This document shows positions 6,867-14,263 of a stretch of 28,732 nucleotides of DNA, piece after piece. How positions within the stretch are numbered: position 1 is the first letter of the stretch; each line of letters starts with the position of its first letter. This DNA comes from an uncultured Acetatifactor sp. (lineage in GTDB: Bacteria; Bacillota; Clostridia; Lachnospirales; Lachnospiraceae). The stretch spans positions 1 to 28,732 of the forward strand of contig CAJUCT010000001.1 of the NCBI GenBank assembly GCA_910585015.1, read 5' to 3'. The translations under genes and the position numbers were made by a program. The notes below the pieces were generated by a model, which searched no databases, was not told the origin of the DNA, and was given only the letters and a program-made list of their open reading frames with translations.

Positions 6867-7172
6867 ACATCTTTGCGCTTTACTTATTGTAAGGATGTAA
6901 GTAGAAGCACAAAAATCATAGATTACTCAACAATGAGTTGCGAGAGGGTGTTGTCGTGTTAATTTTCGTATGCGGAAGAATGCGTTAGTTTAAGAAGCAG
7001 ATAGGAACGGGGTAAGCCCGTCTATTTGTAATGCATTTTCCCGTGATGACATACGACATACTCATCTCCCCGGATAGGAGATTTATTTTCCGTGCAGAAA
7101 ACAGGGTATTTCCGGTCTGCGTGGATGAACAGGTATGTTGTGTATTGGCTGCGGGTAAACCGCAGCTTTTTT
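6867..7172 (+). ncRNA. Candidate non-coding RNA with long rod-like fold
   Basis: A promoter and an intrinsic terminator bound about 305 nt with no convincing open frame. The centre folds into one extended helix: GAGA-GGGT (6942-6949) with ACTC-A-TCTC (7060-7068); TGTCGTGT (6952-6959) with ATACGACA (7051-7058); GGAAGAATGCGTT (6974-6986) with AATGCATTTTCC (7030-7041, one bulged A); CAGATAG (6998-7004) with CTATTTG (7022-7028); ACGGG (7007-7011) with CCCGT (7017-7021) around GTAAG. That is about 40 pairs over 127 nt with internal loops. A rod with bulges recalls 6S RNA, but I do not recognise the sequence, so no function is assigned. A 109-aa frame from 7031 crosses the terminator and lacks a ribosome binding site. 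Confidence 0.5.
7148..7172 (+). terminator. Intrinsic terminator
   Basis: GCTGCGG (7148-7154), loop GTAAA, CCGCAGC (7160-7166), then TTTTTT. It is a textbook rho-independent terminator ending the candidate RNA unit. Confidence 0.88.
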
Positions 7173-7179
7173 CGTGTAT

Positions 7180-7272
7180 ATATATTGACGGTTACAGAAA
7201 CTTGTCAAGTAACCCGATTCATGAGCGAAAGTTTTCAAGGACATCGCGGCAAATTTCATCGCTCGTGAGTAT
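7180..7272 (+). repeat. 95-bp hairpin repeat, copy 1
   Basis: This is a direct match to the reverse complement of 14964-15060. Shared blocks include AAGTAACCCGA, GAGCGAAAG, CGGCAAATTTCATCGCTCGT and GAGTAT. The element contains an internal stem (ATTCATGAGCG with CGCTCGTGAGT). It lies in the leader of the ABC exporter genes; the following TTATACTGATTTCCGAACAT plus GCAGAAAGAGG at about 7322-7349 looks like another repeat tail and carries the ribosome binding site. Confidence 0.8.
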
Positions 7273-7356
7273 AGAAACTGAAAATGAACAAGCCAATACA
7301 TCGGGAGTCAGTTGCAGCTTTTATACTGATTTCCGAACATGCAGAAAGAGGTATCT

Positions 7357-9315
7357 ATGAACAAACATAAATTATTATGCGGACTGCTGTCGCTTCTGGG
7401 GAGCGCGGCGGCGGTCAGCCTGTCGCTGGTTGCGCTCTATCTTCCCAAAATGGTTTTGGACTGTGTCACAGTACAGCTTCCTGTGCAGGAACTTCTCAGA
7501 AAGCTCTTTTCAGTGGGCGGTCTGTGGCTGCTTTTGACCGTGGTCAATCTGGCCATGCAGAATCTCATCACCGCATATGCCCAGACCAGGCTTTACACCC
7601 GGCTGATACCGGCCTGGGAGGAGAAAACCATGGAGATGGAGTATGAACTTTTTTCTTCCCACCAGGGAAAGGTGCAGATGGAAAAAGCCAGGCAGGCGGT
7701 GAGCGGCCCCAACTGGGGCATTGTGACTTATCTGCCCCGGCTGACGGCGCTGTTGACGGCGGCGGGGGGACTGCTGGCCTACAGCACAGTTCTTTGTACC
7801 TTACACCCGCTGGCAGTACTGGCGCTTCTGGCCCTGTTTGGCCTGGAATTGGGGCAGGGCATCCGCACGGAACGCAGGAAGCAGTCCCTGAAGCAGGAGA
7901 AAGCGGAGGCGGGGCGCAGGCTGAACTACATCGCCTATGGCACCCGGGGGCTTCAGGAGGGGAAAGATATCCGCGTATACAATATGGCAGGGTGGCTGCG
8001 GGAGATGGCCCGGCTGGCCCTGGGGCAAAAGCGCCGGCTGGAACAGGTGACGGCGGGATATGATCAAAGGAAGCTGTTGCTTGGCAGTGTGCTGATTCTG
8101 GTCCGGGACGGCTGCGCCTACGTGTATCTGTTGTATTCCTTTTTTCACAGGCATATGTCCGTGGGAGACTTTGCTCTGTATTTTACGGCTATCACAGGGC
8201 TGGGCGGATGGCTCAGCCGCTTGACGGACAGTATATCCCAGCTGCAGGAGGCCCGGAACTTTGTGAAAGATTACCGGGAATACATGGAACTGGGGGAGAA
8301 AGATAAGGTACGAGAACAGTGTATTATGGAGCGGAATCCCCAGGGCACTGTGCAGAAACAATACGCCATGGCACAAAAGCCGGAGGACGGTGCCGTGCAG
8401 GAGCGGACGGAACTTGATGGTCTGTCAAGCGTTGAGAGATTGGCCAAAGGGGGCATAGGCTTTCGGTTTCGGGATGTGTCCTACGCCTACACTGAGGTGG
8501 GAGAGGACGGCGAAGAGCGCAAACATCAGGTGTTTGCGCATCTGAACCTGGAGATTGCACCGGGGGAAAGACTGGCCGTGGTGGGCGGCAACGGAGCAGG
8601 CAAGACAACTCTGGTCAGGCTTCTGTGCGGTCTGCTGCATCCTCAGCAGGGGGAGATTCTGGTGGGAGGCACATCCGGCGGCGTAAATCTCAGCTTACGC
8701 CAGGCATCCTTTGCGCCCCGGGATTATTACGAACTGTTTTCGGCTGTTTTCCAGAGTTCGGGGGCATTGCCGGTGAGCGTGGCGGACAATATAGCGCTGA
8801 ACACCACAGGCGACGTGGACGAAGAGCGCCTGTGGCGCTGCATACGGGCCGCAGGGCTGGAGGAGAAAATCAAATCTCTGCCCAAGGGGGCGGATACCTG
8901 CCTGGTCAAACGGATCACGCAGCAGGGAACAGAGTTGTCCGGCGGGCAGCTGCAGCGGCTTTTGCTGGCCCGGGCGCTGTACAAGGATGCCCCGGTGCTG
9001 GTGCTGGACGAACCCACCGCCGCGCTGGATCCGCTGGCGGAGCAGGAGATCTATGAGCAGTATCAGCAGTTCACAGCCGGTAAGACAGCCGTCTTTATCT
9101 CCCACAGGCTGGCCTCCACCCGGTTCTGTGACCGGATTATACTGCTGGAGGAGGGGCGCGTGGCGGAGAGCGGCACCCATGAACAGCTGCTGGCCCTGAA
9201 TGGTAAATACGCGGAGATGTTCCGGGTGCAGAGCCGGTATTATCAGGAGGACGAGGGGAGCCTGGATACGGCACATGCAAATAGTGATTGGAACGGAAAA
9301 GAGGTAAGGATATGA
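7357..9315 (+). CDS. ABC exporter half-transporter (TMD-NBD fusion), first subunit
   Basis: The 652-aa protein has an N-terminal transmembrane domain with about six membrane segments (roughly residues 8-30, 45-70, 125-165, 240-290) and a C-terminal ATPase domain in the inner membrane. Walker A GGNGAGKTT is near residue 410, the ABC signature LSGGQLQR near 526, and Walker B VLVLDEPTAALD near 547, with the switch His in FISHRLAST. A poorly conserved, charged linker of about 60 residues (near 310-370) joins the domains. Start chosen at 7357: AAAGAGGT is 7 nt upstream, whereas an ATG at 7339 has none. The stop overlaps the next start as ATGA, so the two half-transporters are translationally coupled and probably heterodimeric. 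Cargo unknown; no peptide precursor gene was found beside it. Confidence 0.92.
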   Translation: MNKHKLLCGLLSLLGSAAAVSLSLVALYLPKMVLDCVTVQLPVQELLRKLFSVGGLWLLLTVVNLAMQNLITAYAQTRLYTRLIPAWEEKTMEMEYELFSSHQGKVQMEKARQAVSGPNWGIVTYLPRLTALLTAAGGLLAYSTVLCTLHPLAVLALLALFGLELGQGIRTERRKQSLKQEKAEAGRRLNYIAYGTRGLQEGKDIRVYNMAGWLREMARLALGQKRRLEQVTAGYDQRKLLLGSVLILVRDGCAYVYLLYSFFHRHMSVGDFALYFTAITGLGGWLSRLTDSISQLQEARNFVKDYREYMELGEKDKVREQCIMERNPQGTVQKQYAMAQKPEDGAVQERTELDGLSSVERLAKGGIGFRFRDVSYAYTEVGEDGEERKHQVFAHLNLEIAPGERLAVVGGNGAGKTTLVRLLCGLLHPQQGEILVGGTSGGVNLSLRQASFAPRDYYELFSAVFQSSGALPVSVADNIALNTTGDVDEERLWRCIRAAGLEEKIKSLPKGADTCLVKRITQQGTELSGGQLQRLLLARALYKDAPVLVLDEPTAALDPLAEQEIYEQYQQFTAGKTAVFISHRLASTRFCDRIILLEEGRVAESGTHEQLLALNGKYAEMFRVQSRYYQEDEGSLDTAHANSDWNGKEVRI

Positions 9316-11312
9316 GTTGGAATAAAAACGGACGTACATTGAAAGAAGATATGAAACTGATACACAGGGGCCTTTGGGAATTTAACCGTATTCTGCCGGG
9401 GCAGCTGCAATATGTGGCGGGCAGGAGTCTGTTGGGGGCGGTCAGCCCCTATGTGGCGGTCATTGCCATGGCGGGCATACTGGGGGAACTGACAGGGGAC
9501 AGATGCCTGGAGAAGTTGTTTTTGTATGTGGCGGTGTCCGTAGCGATTGTCTTTTTGCTGACGCTGGCGAAAAGCATACTGGAGGCCAGGATCTCCGTGG
9601 GCTACAGTGATCTGTTCGCCGCCCATGAGATTCATCTGACGGATAAGGCATATGGGCTTGTCTACGAGTTGTTGGAAGGAGAGGAGGTAAGAAACCTGCG
9701 GGATCAGGTGTCGGGCAGCATCAGTGTCTCCGGGGCGGGCATGGCCAGCCTCTACTGGGACATGGAGGTTATATGCGGCAATCTATGTACAGGGACCATT
9801 GCCCTGCTATTGTGTGTCCGCTATGGGGTGCATATGGCACTGGGTGTTTTGCCGGTGCTGCTGATACTGGTGGCGCTTTGTACCTGGATCTCCTGTCGTT
9901 TGACTTCCCGGCGCTGGGACGTGGGCTACCAGATCTTTGAACAGGGAGCGGTGTACCAACGATATGGGGATTATTATACAATGAATTATCTGCCGGACGA
10001 GAACATGGGTATGGATATTCGGATTTTCCGGCAAAAGCAGCTGGTGCTGGCGGAGAGCCGGAAGAAGTGCTATGAGCCCTTCGCCAGAGGGAAAAGAAGG
10101 GAGATGCGGGCGGACACCTTTTACGGCAGTGTGAAGCTGTTGTGTACGGGCATATGCGGACTGGCCGTCTATGGGCTGGTGGCGGCGCAGTCCCTGCAGG
10201 GGCATGTGCCCGTGGGGGATGTCCTGGTGGTCTACTCCGCCGTGACCTCTCTGATTTTATCCCTCAGCAATATGGCGGAGATATTTACTGATCTGCGCAA
10301 CAACAATACCCATCTGACGCACTACTTCGCCTATATGGACCTGCCGGAGGAGGGGGAGGATATTTCCTGCTCTTCCGGGAACGGACCAATACTCACGGGC
10401 CGGGCAGAGGGAGCGTGGGATAAACGGCCGGATGGCACAAAGGAAGGCAGAACAGATGAAAACATACGGACGGCAGACCAAAACAACCACGCTGACGGGC
10501 AGCAGGGGCGGATTGTATACACGGCTAAGACGCCGGTTTGGGAGATATGCTTTGACCACGTGAGCTTTTGTTACCCCGGCAGCGAGGAAAGAGTGCTGCG
10601 GGATGTAAATCTGACCGTCTATGGCGGGGAGAAGCTGGCCATTGTGGGAGAGAACGGTTCCGGCAAGACCACGTTGATCAAGCTGCTGTGTCGTCTGTAC
10701 CGTCCTACAAAAGGGCGGATTCTGGTAAACGGCAGGGATATCTGGTCTTACTCCGCGGAGGATTATCAGCAGCTTCTGTCCACGGTATTTCAGGATTTCT
10801 CTTTGTTTGCCTTTTCGCTGGGTTCCAATGTGGCAGCCTGCCGTGATTTTGACCGGCGGCGTGTGGAGAAAGCGTTGATACAGGCGGGGCTGCAAAGCAG
10901 ACTGGAGAGTCTGCCACGGGGACTGGATCAGGCGCTCACTGCGGACTACGAGGAGGACGGCGTCCGGCTGTCCGGCGGGGAAGCTCAGAAGGTAGCCATC
11001 GCAAGGGCCTTGTATAAGGACGGCGCGGTGCTGATTCTGGATGAACCCACGGCGGCGTTGGACCCTTACGCAGAGGCGGAAATCTATGAACAACTGTTCA
11101 GGAATCTGGGGCCGTCCTGCGGAAAAGGGCAGACGCTGCTCTCCATCAGCCACCGCCTGTCCACTTGCAGATACTGTGACCGTGTGGCGGTTTTTTCCCA
11201 GGGCCGACTGGTGCAGCTTGGAACTCACCGACAGCTGGTGCAGGAGGAGCAAGGTCCCTACCAGCGTCTGTGGCAGGCCCAGGCCCGTTACTATCAGGAG
11301 TGTTCCGAATAG
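9312..11312 (+). CDS. ABC exporter half-transporter (TMD-NBD fusion), second subunit
   Basis: The protein is 666 aa from the ATG at 9312, which overlaps the previous stop (ATGA 9312-9315); an earlier in-frame start at 9288 lies inside the upstream gene. The transmembrane domain covers about residues 35-330, with hydrophobic stretches near 60-85, 150-200 and 275-320. An unusually long polar linker (about 355-405, rich in Gly, Asp, Thr and Asn) follows, then the ATPase: Walker A GENGSGKTT near 446, signature LSGGEAQK near 552, Walker B VLILDEPTAALD near 573, switch His SISHRLST. It pairs with the first subunit as a type IV ABC exporter. Both subunits keep catalytic Glu after Walker B, so neither site is obviously degenerate. 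Substrate cannot be inferred. Confidence 0.92.
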   Translation: MSWNKNGRTLKEDMKLIHRGLWEFNRILPGQLQYVAGRSLLGAVSPYVAVIAMAGILGELTGDRCLEKLFLYVAVSVAIVFLLTLAKSILEARISVGYSDLFAAHEIHLTDKAYGLVYELLEGEEVRNLRDQVSGSISVSGAGMASLYWDMEVICGNLCTGTIALLLCVRYGVHMALGVLPVLLILVALCTWISCRLTSRRWDVGYQIFEQGAVYQRYGDYYTMNYLPDENMGMDIRIFRQKQLVLAESRKKCYEPFARGKRREMRADTFYGSVKLLCTGICGLAVYGLVAAQSLQGHVPVGDVLVVYSAVTSLILSLSNMAEIFTDLRNNNTHLTHYFAYMDLPEEGEDISCSSGNGPILTGRAEGAWDKRPDGTKEGRTDENIRTADQNNHADGQQGRIVYTAKTPVWEICFDHVSFCYPGSEERVLRDVNLTVYGGEKLAIVGENGSGKTTLIKLLCRLYRPTKGRILVNGRDIWSYSAEDYQQLLSTVFQDFSLFAFSLGSNVAACRDFDRRRVEKALIQAGLQSRLESLPRGLDQALTADYEEDGVRLSGGEAQKVAIARALYKDGAVLILDEPTAALDPYAEAEIYEQLFRNLGPSCGKGQTLLSISHRLSTCRYCDRVAVFSQGRLVQLGTHRQLVQEEQGPYQRLWQAQARYYQECSE

Positions 11313-11424
11313 TGTGCTGGGGGTCCCGGTTTGGAGCAGAAAAGAATGAAGGCCGATCCCTTGTAAACGTAAGATGTGTATGTTACTATATTTTTACAGA
11401 GATAGCTGTGTAAGGTTAGGAAAT

Positions 11425-11475
11425 TGCGAAACTCCTTGAAGCAAGGGAGTTGTTTGACAGAGCGGGAGTTTCGCA
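11425..11475. repeat. Palindromic hairpin downstream of the ABC genes
   Basis: TGCGAAACTCC (11425-11435) and GGAGTTTCGCA (11465-11475) are perfectly complementary over 11 bp, with a secondary short stem inside (CTCC...GGGAG). It has no T-run on either side, so it is not a canonical terminator. It resembles the hairpin modules in other intergenic regions of the window in style but not in linker sequence. Confidence 0.55.
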
Positions 11476-11524
11476 GTTACCTGCCGTTTGTTTAGGGTGC
11501 CGGAAAGGGGTGTGACGGTAGGAC

Positions 11525-11728
11525 GTGGAAATGCCTGCCATGTATGTGGGAAGAGCAGCGTTGGACAACAGGATATCTGACAGCAACGGGATTCTGCTCT
11601 GGCGTTATGAGTATGATTATGACGAACAGGGAAACGTGTTGGAAAAGAGGATATACAGAAGCGATGGAGAAATAGAGGGTTATATTGAATATATATCAGA
11701 GGGCAGAGGAAAAAGCATCCGCCTATGA
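11525..11728 (+). CDS. Small hypothetical protein, YD-repeat-like
   Basis: This 67-aa frame uses a GTG start at 11525 or ATG at 11531. The middle (LLWRYEYDYDEQGNVLEKRI, then YRSDGEIEGYIEY) resembles the YD/RHS-type repeat units common in Lachnospiraceae surface proteins or short orphan fragments. Only weak ribosome binding candidates precede it (GGTAGGACG). It may be a decayed remnant or a real small protein. It converges with the ANTAR gene, ending 6 bp inside that gene's 3' end. Confidence 0.45.
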   Translation: MEMPAMYVGRAALDNRISDSNGILLWRYEYDYDEQGNVLEKRIYRSDGEIEGYIEYISEGRGKSIRL

Positions 11729-12307
11729 GTAAGTGCGGATGATATCTTCGGCCACCTGGCGTTTGGGGACACACAGGTCCATGGACTGCTTTTCGATGTA
11801 GCGGTGGGCCTGGGGCTCCTCCATCTTCAACTCGCTGATGAGCAGCCATTTTGCCCGGTTTACCAGCCGGATCTCCTCCATTTTTTCCTCGATGGACAGG
11901 GTTTTCTTCTCGATCCTGCGCAGCCGTTCCCTAGCGCTGATCATCCAGCTTAAGGCCAACTGCAGGGACTGCCTGGATATGGGCCGCGGCAGGGTGAATA
12001 CGCCGTGAACTACTACCTTGTCGTTGACGCTGATGTAGGCATCGGATTTTACAAGCAGCAACACCACAGTTCCCCTGGAGGCGCATGCGTCTATGGCAAA
12101 GCGCACACCGGGATCGTCGGGAAGGGGGGAATTGACAATCACAAAGTCAAAACTCCGTTCCGCCAGCATTCTCTTGGCGGCGCTGACACTGGCGGCCACA
12201 TGCGCCGGGGAGCAGGCGGCCTCGGAGAGCAGAGGCGACAGGGCCGAGTTGAAATTGTCCATGGCAGAAGCCACAAGAACACTGTATTCCCGCTGTTCCA
12301 GACTCAT
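11723..12307 (-). CDS. ANTAR-domain RNA-binding regulator with pseudo-receiver
   Basis: The protein is 194 aa. Residues about 8-125 form a receiver-like domain, but the usual phospho-acceptor Asp is Asn59 (FDFVIVNSPLPDD), so it is probably not phosphorylated. A coiled-coil helix (about 125-148, RERLRRIEKKTLSIEEKMEE) leads into the ANTAR domain (about 148-192: RLVNRAKWLLISELKMEEPQ, then AHRYIEKQSMD, then KRQVAEDII). ANTAR proteins bind paired RNA hairpins and prevent transcription termination. AAAGGAGGGAG precedes the ATG. It is the third gene of the glnA unit, and ANTAR regulators beside glnA are known in Clostridia as nitrogen regulators, so control of glutamine synthetase leaders is the likely role (inference). 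Confidence 0.9.
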   Translation of the reverse strand: MSLEQREYSVLVASAMDNFNSALSPLLSEAACSPAHVAASVSAAKRMLAERSFDFVIVNSPLPDDPGVRFAIDACASRGTVVLLLVKSDAYISVNDKVVVHGVFTLPRPISRQSLQLALSWMISARERLRRIEKKTLSIEEKMEEIRLVNRAKWLLISELKMEEPQAHRYIEKQSMDLCVPKRQVAEDIIRTYS

Positions 12308-12348
12308 CTTACTCCCTCCTTTCCCGGCATTTCATTGTTATCTCCACT

Positions 12349-12510
12349 CTACTTCTTTTTCCGATATAAGCAAAAACTAGAAAGTGCAAAAATCATCGGT
12401 ACAACGGCATAGCCTGCGTCGGACTTGCCGTGATATAATAGCACATATCCCGCACCGGCAAAAGTCAAAATAATAAACATGATACTTGATAGAAGAGCCA
12501 GCTTTTTCAC
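12349..12510 (-). CDS. Small membrane protein between glnA and the ANTAR gene
   Basis: This 53-aa frame starts at GTG (12510-12508), overlapping the glnA stop as GTGA. AAGGAGG lies 7 nt upstream inside the end of glnA. The protein begins KKLALLSSIMFIILTFAGAG and has a second hydrophobic stretch, AVVPMIFALSSFCLY, ending in a basic RKKK tail. This predicts two membrane segments with a short loop (YHGKSDAG). Translational coupling to glnA and position before the ANTAR gene suggest a link to nitrogen control, but no family is recognised. It is short enough to be missed by most gene callers. Confidence 0.72.
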   Translation of the reverse strand: MKKLALLSSIMFIILTFAGAGYVLLYHGKSDAGYAVVPMIFALSSFCLYRKKK

Positions 12511-13742
12511 GGTCTGGCCTCCTTATCGGCATGCTTTCCACAATAGATATCCAGTATGGCGGCAGGCACATGTTCCCTGACAAAGGAACTGGCCCGGGCG
12601 GCCTGACAGGCGCTCTCCAAATCATCGGGCAGCCGTCCCAACCGCGCCAGAATGGACGGGTCAGCCTTATATAAGTTGTAATCCACCGCCTCGGGCAGTT
12701 CCCTTTTATCCCGTATCCCCTCCAGTCCCGCATAGATGATCAGGGCAAAGGCCAGGTAGGGGTTGGCGGCGGGGTCGGGGGAGCGGAGCTCCGCGCGGCG
12801 GGTCCCTCCTACCTGAGCGGGAACCCGTATCAGCTGGGAGCGGTTTTCGGCGGACCAGGAGATATATTTGGGAGCCTTATTGTTTCCGAAACGCTCATAG
12901 GAGTTCTCAGTAGGATTGAGGAACACCGTTATATCTTGTATTTTTTCCAAAATTCCCGCAATCACTTGATCCAGGGGGGCGGATGCATCCCCCGTATTTA
13001 CGGATATATTGATATGAAATCCGTTACCCGGCCTGCGGGGCAGGGGCTTTGCGCTGAAATCCGCCGCAAGTCCGTTTCTGTGGGCCACGATCCGGGTCAC
13101 ATTCTGGAAGGTCATGGCATTGTCGGCGGCGGTCAGGGCATCCGAGTAGCGGAAGTCAATCTCGTTTTGCCCCGGACCCTCCTCGTGGTGGGAACTCTCA
13201 GGCTGGATCCCCATCTGCTCCAGAGTAAGACAGATCTCCCGGCGGATATTCTCTCCCCTGTCGTCCGGGGCAATGTCCATATAGCCCGCTTCATCATAGG
13301 GGAGATTGGTGGCTTTGCCGTTCTCATCCATATTGAAAAGATAAAATTCCTGCTCCGCTCCGAAGTCAAAGCGGAATCCGGCTTTCCCGGCCTCCTCCAC
13401 AGCTTTCTTTAACAGATTTCTGGTATCGCACTCAAAGGGGCTGCCGTCGGGGTAGGAGATACTGCTGAACATACGCACCACCTTGCCGTGCTCTGGCCTC
13501 CAGGGCAGCTGCATCAATGTCTCCGGCTCCGGGTGGAGCAGCAGGTCCGAGTGGGCCTCGTCCCCGAATCCGGCCACGGAGGAGGCGTCAAAGGCGATTC
13601 CGTATGCAAAGGCCCGATCAAGCTCCTGGGGCATAATGGAAATATTTTTCTGTCTTCCAAACACATCACAAAAGGCAAGGCGGATGAATTTTACATCCTC
13701 CTCCTGAACATACTGTATAACCTCCTGCGCCGAATATTTCAT
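12507..13742 (-). CDS. glnA: Type I glutamine synthetase
   Basis: The protein is 411 aa from ATG 13742 (an upstream in-frame ATG at 13793 gives an unlikely N-terminus). It makes glutamine from glutamate, ammonia and ATP. GSI motifs present: FDASSVAGF (canonical FDGSSIEGF), FGAEQEFYLF, EEGPGQNEIDF, GNGFHINIS, ENRSQLIRVP and RRAELRSPDPAANPYLAFA. It is about 30 residues shorter than usual clostridial GSI: it stops after ILDIYCGKHADKEARP and lacks the usual C-terminal EWDEYRTQVSQWE-type tail. In Bacillus that tail carries feedback and regulator contacts. It heads a minus-strand operon with the small membrane protein and ANTAR gene and has its own promoter and palindromic leader. Confidence 0.93.
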   Translation of the reverse strand: MKYSAQEVIQYVQEEDVKFIRLAFCDVFGRQKNISIMPQELDRAFAYGIAFDASSVAGFGDEAHSDLLLHPEPETLMQLPWRPEHGKVVRMFSSISYPDGSPFECDTRNLLKKAVEEAGKAGFRFDFGAEQEFYLFNMDENGKATNLPYDEAGYMDIAPDDRGENIRREICLTLEQMGIQPESSHHEEGPGQNEIDFRYSDALTAADNAMTFQNVTRIVAHRNGLAADFSAKPLPRRPGNGFHINISVNTGDASAPLDQVIAGILEKIQDITVFLNPTENSYERFGNNKAPKYISWSAENRSQLIRVPAQVGGTRRAELRSPDPAANPYLAFALIIYAGLEGIRDKRELPEAVDYNLYKADPSILARLGRLPDDLESACQAARASSFVREHVPAAILDIYCGKHADKEARP

Positions 13743-13887
13743 AATGCTGCCCCGCTTTCTATCAGTGTTATGACATATCCTGTCAAAACACAAGTTCGAT
13801 GCTCCGTATCAGGTCATATTACTATCCCGATATGGGGCATTGCGCTGGCAGGAATATGCCGAATTAATTTATTATGGATAAGGCATC

Positions 13888-13927
13888 CATTTTAGTGCAA
13901 AGTAAGACTCTACTTTGCATTAAAATG
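13888..13927. promoter_or_regulatory. Palindrome in the glnA leader
   Basis: Arms of 17 nt (13888-13904 and 13911-13927) contain CATTTTA, one mismatch, and TGCAAAGTA with its exact complement, around a 6-nt loop. The loop reads GAGTCT on the glnA transcript. It lies about 20-55 nt after the predicted start. There is no U-run, so it is not an intrinsic terminator. It may be an operator or an RNA hairpin. The hexaloop size fits ANTAR targets, but the loop lacks the A at position 1 and G at position 4 that I expect, so that link is weak. Confidence 0.6.
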
Positions 13928-13950
13928 AACGCCCTTGCTCATTTATCAAT

Positions 13951-13979
13951 ACTCTACACCCAATCCTTTCTTCTGTCAA
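13951..13979 (-). promoter_or_regulatory. Sigma-A promoter of the glnA operon
   Basis: On the minus strand TTGACA (13979-13974), 17 bp, TAGAGT (13956-13951). The leader to the ATG is about 200 nt, long enough for RNA-level control by the ANTAR protein. Confidence 0.65.
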
Positions 13980-14031
13980 GAAAAATGTAATGAATAACCG
14001 GGATAGACGCTAAATACATGACTTAATAATA

Positions 14032-14060
14032 TTGACAGATTAAAAAGAATAACATATAAT
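14032..14060 (+). promoter_or_regulatory. Perfect-consensus sigma-A promoter
   Basis: TTGACA (14032-14037), exactly 17 bp, TATAAT (14055-14060). Shortly downstream, CATATGATG (14093-14101) and CATCATATG (14105-14113) form a perfect 9-bp palindrome around CTC, a possible operator or 5' hairpin. The leader to the TTG start is about 200 nt; the reading frames in it (from 14059 and 14153) lack ribosome binding sites and family likeness. Confidence 0.82.
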
Positions 14061-14263
14061 GTACTTTAATATATATTGGAGGGCTGCTTATACATATGAT
14101 GCTCCATCATATGAATGCGGTGACTTGTCAGGCATGCCAAAGGATTTGCTAAGTGAACGTATTGAATGGACACGGCTATCCGGCAATAAGGGAATTGCGC
14201 TTGAGAGTGGCGTTCAACCATGTTATGATCCGATCATGCCGCTTGTATGGGAGGATTCGTGAT

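Noticed and set aside
6726..6962. 78-aa frame before the ABC genes, considered as a peptide precursor for the exporter
   Set aside because: No ribosome binding site, it starts inside the palindromic repeat and runs through the promoter of the candidate RNA; no leader or core peptide pattern.
7031..7360. 109-aa frame MHFPVMTYDILIS...
   Set aside because: It lacks a ribosome binding site and crosses a strong intrinsic terminator and a dispersed repeat.
13905..13910. Claim that the glnA leader hairpin is a canonical ANTAR target
   Set aside because: The loop is six nt, but the conserved A at position 1 and G at position 4 are not there and a second matching hairpin was not found with confidence; kept only as a weak possibility.
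14059..14262. 67-aa frame directly after the consensus promoter
   Set aside because: It begins at the -10 box, has no ribosome binding site and no recognisable features; treated as untranslated leader.
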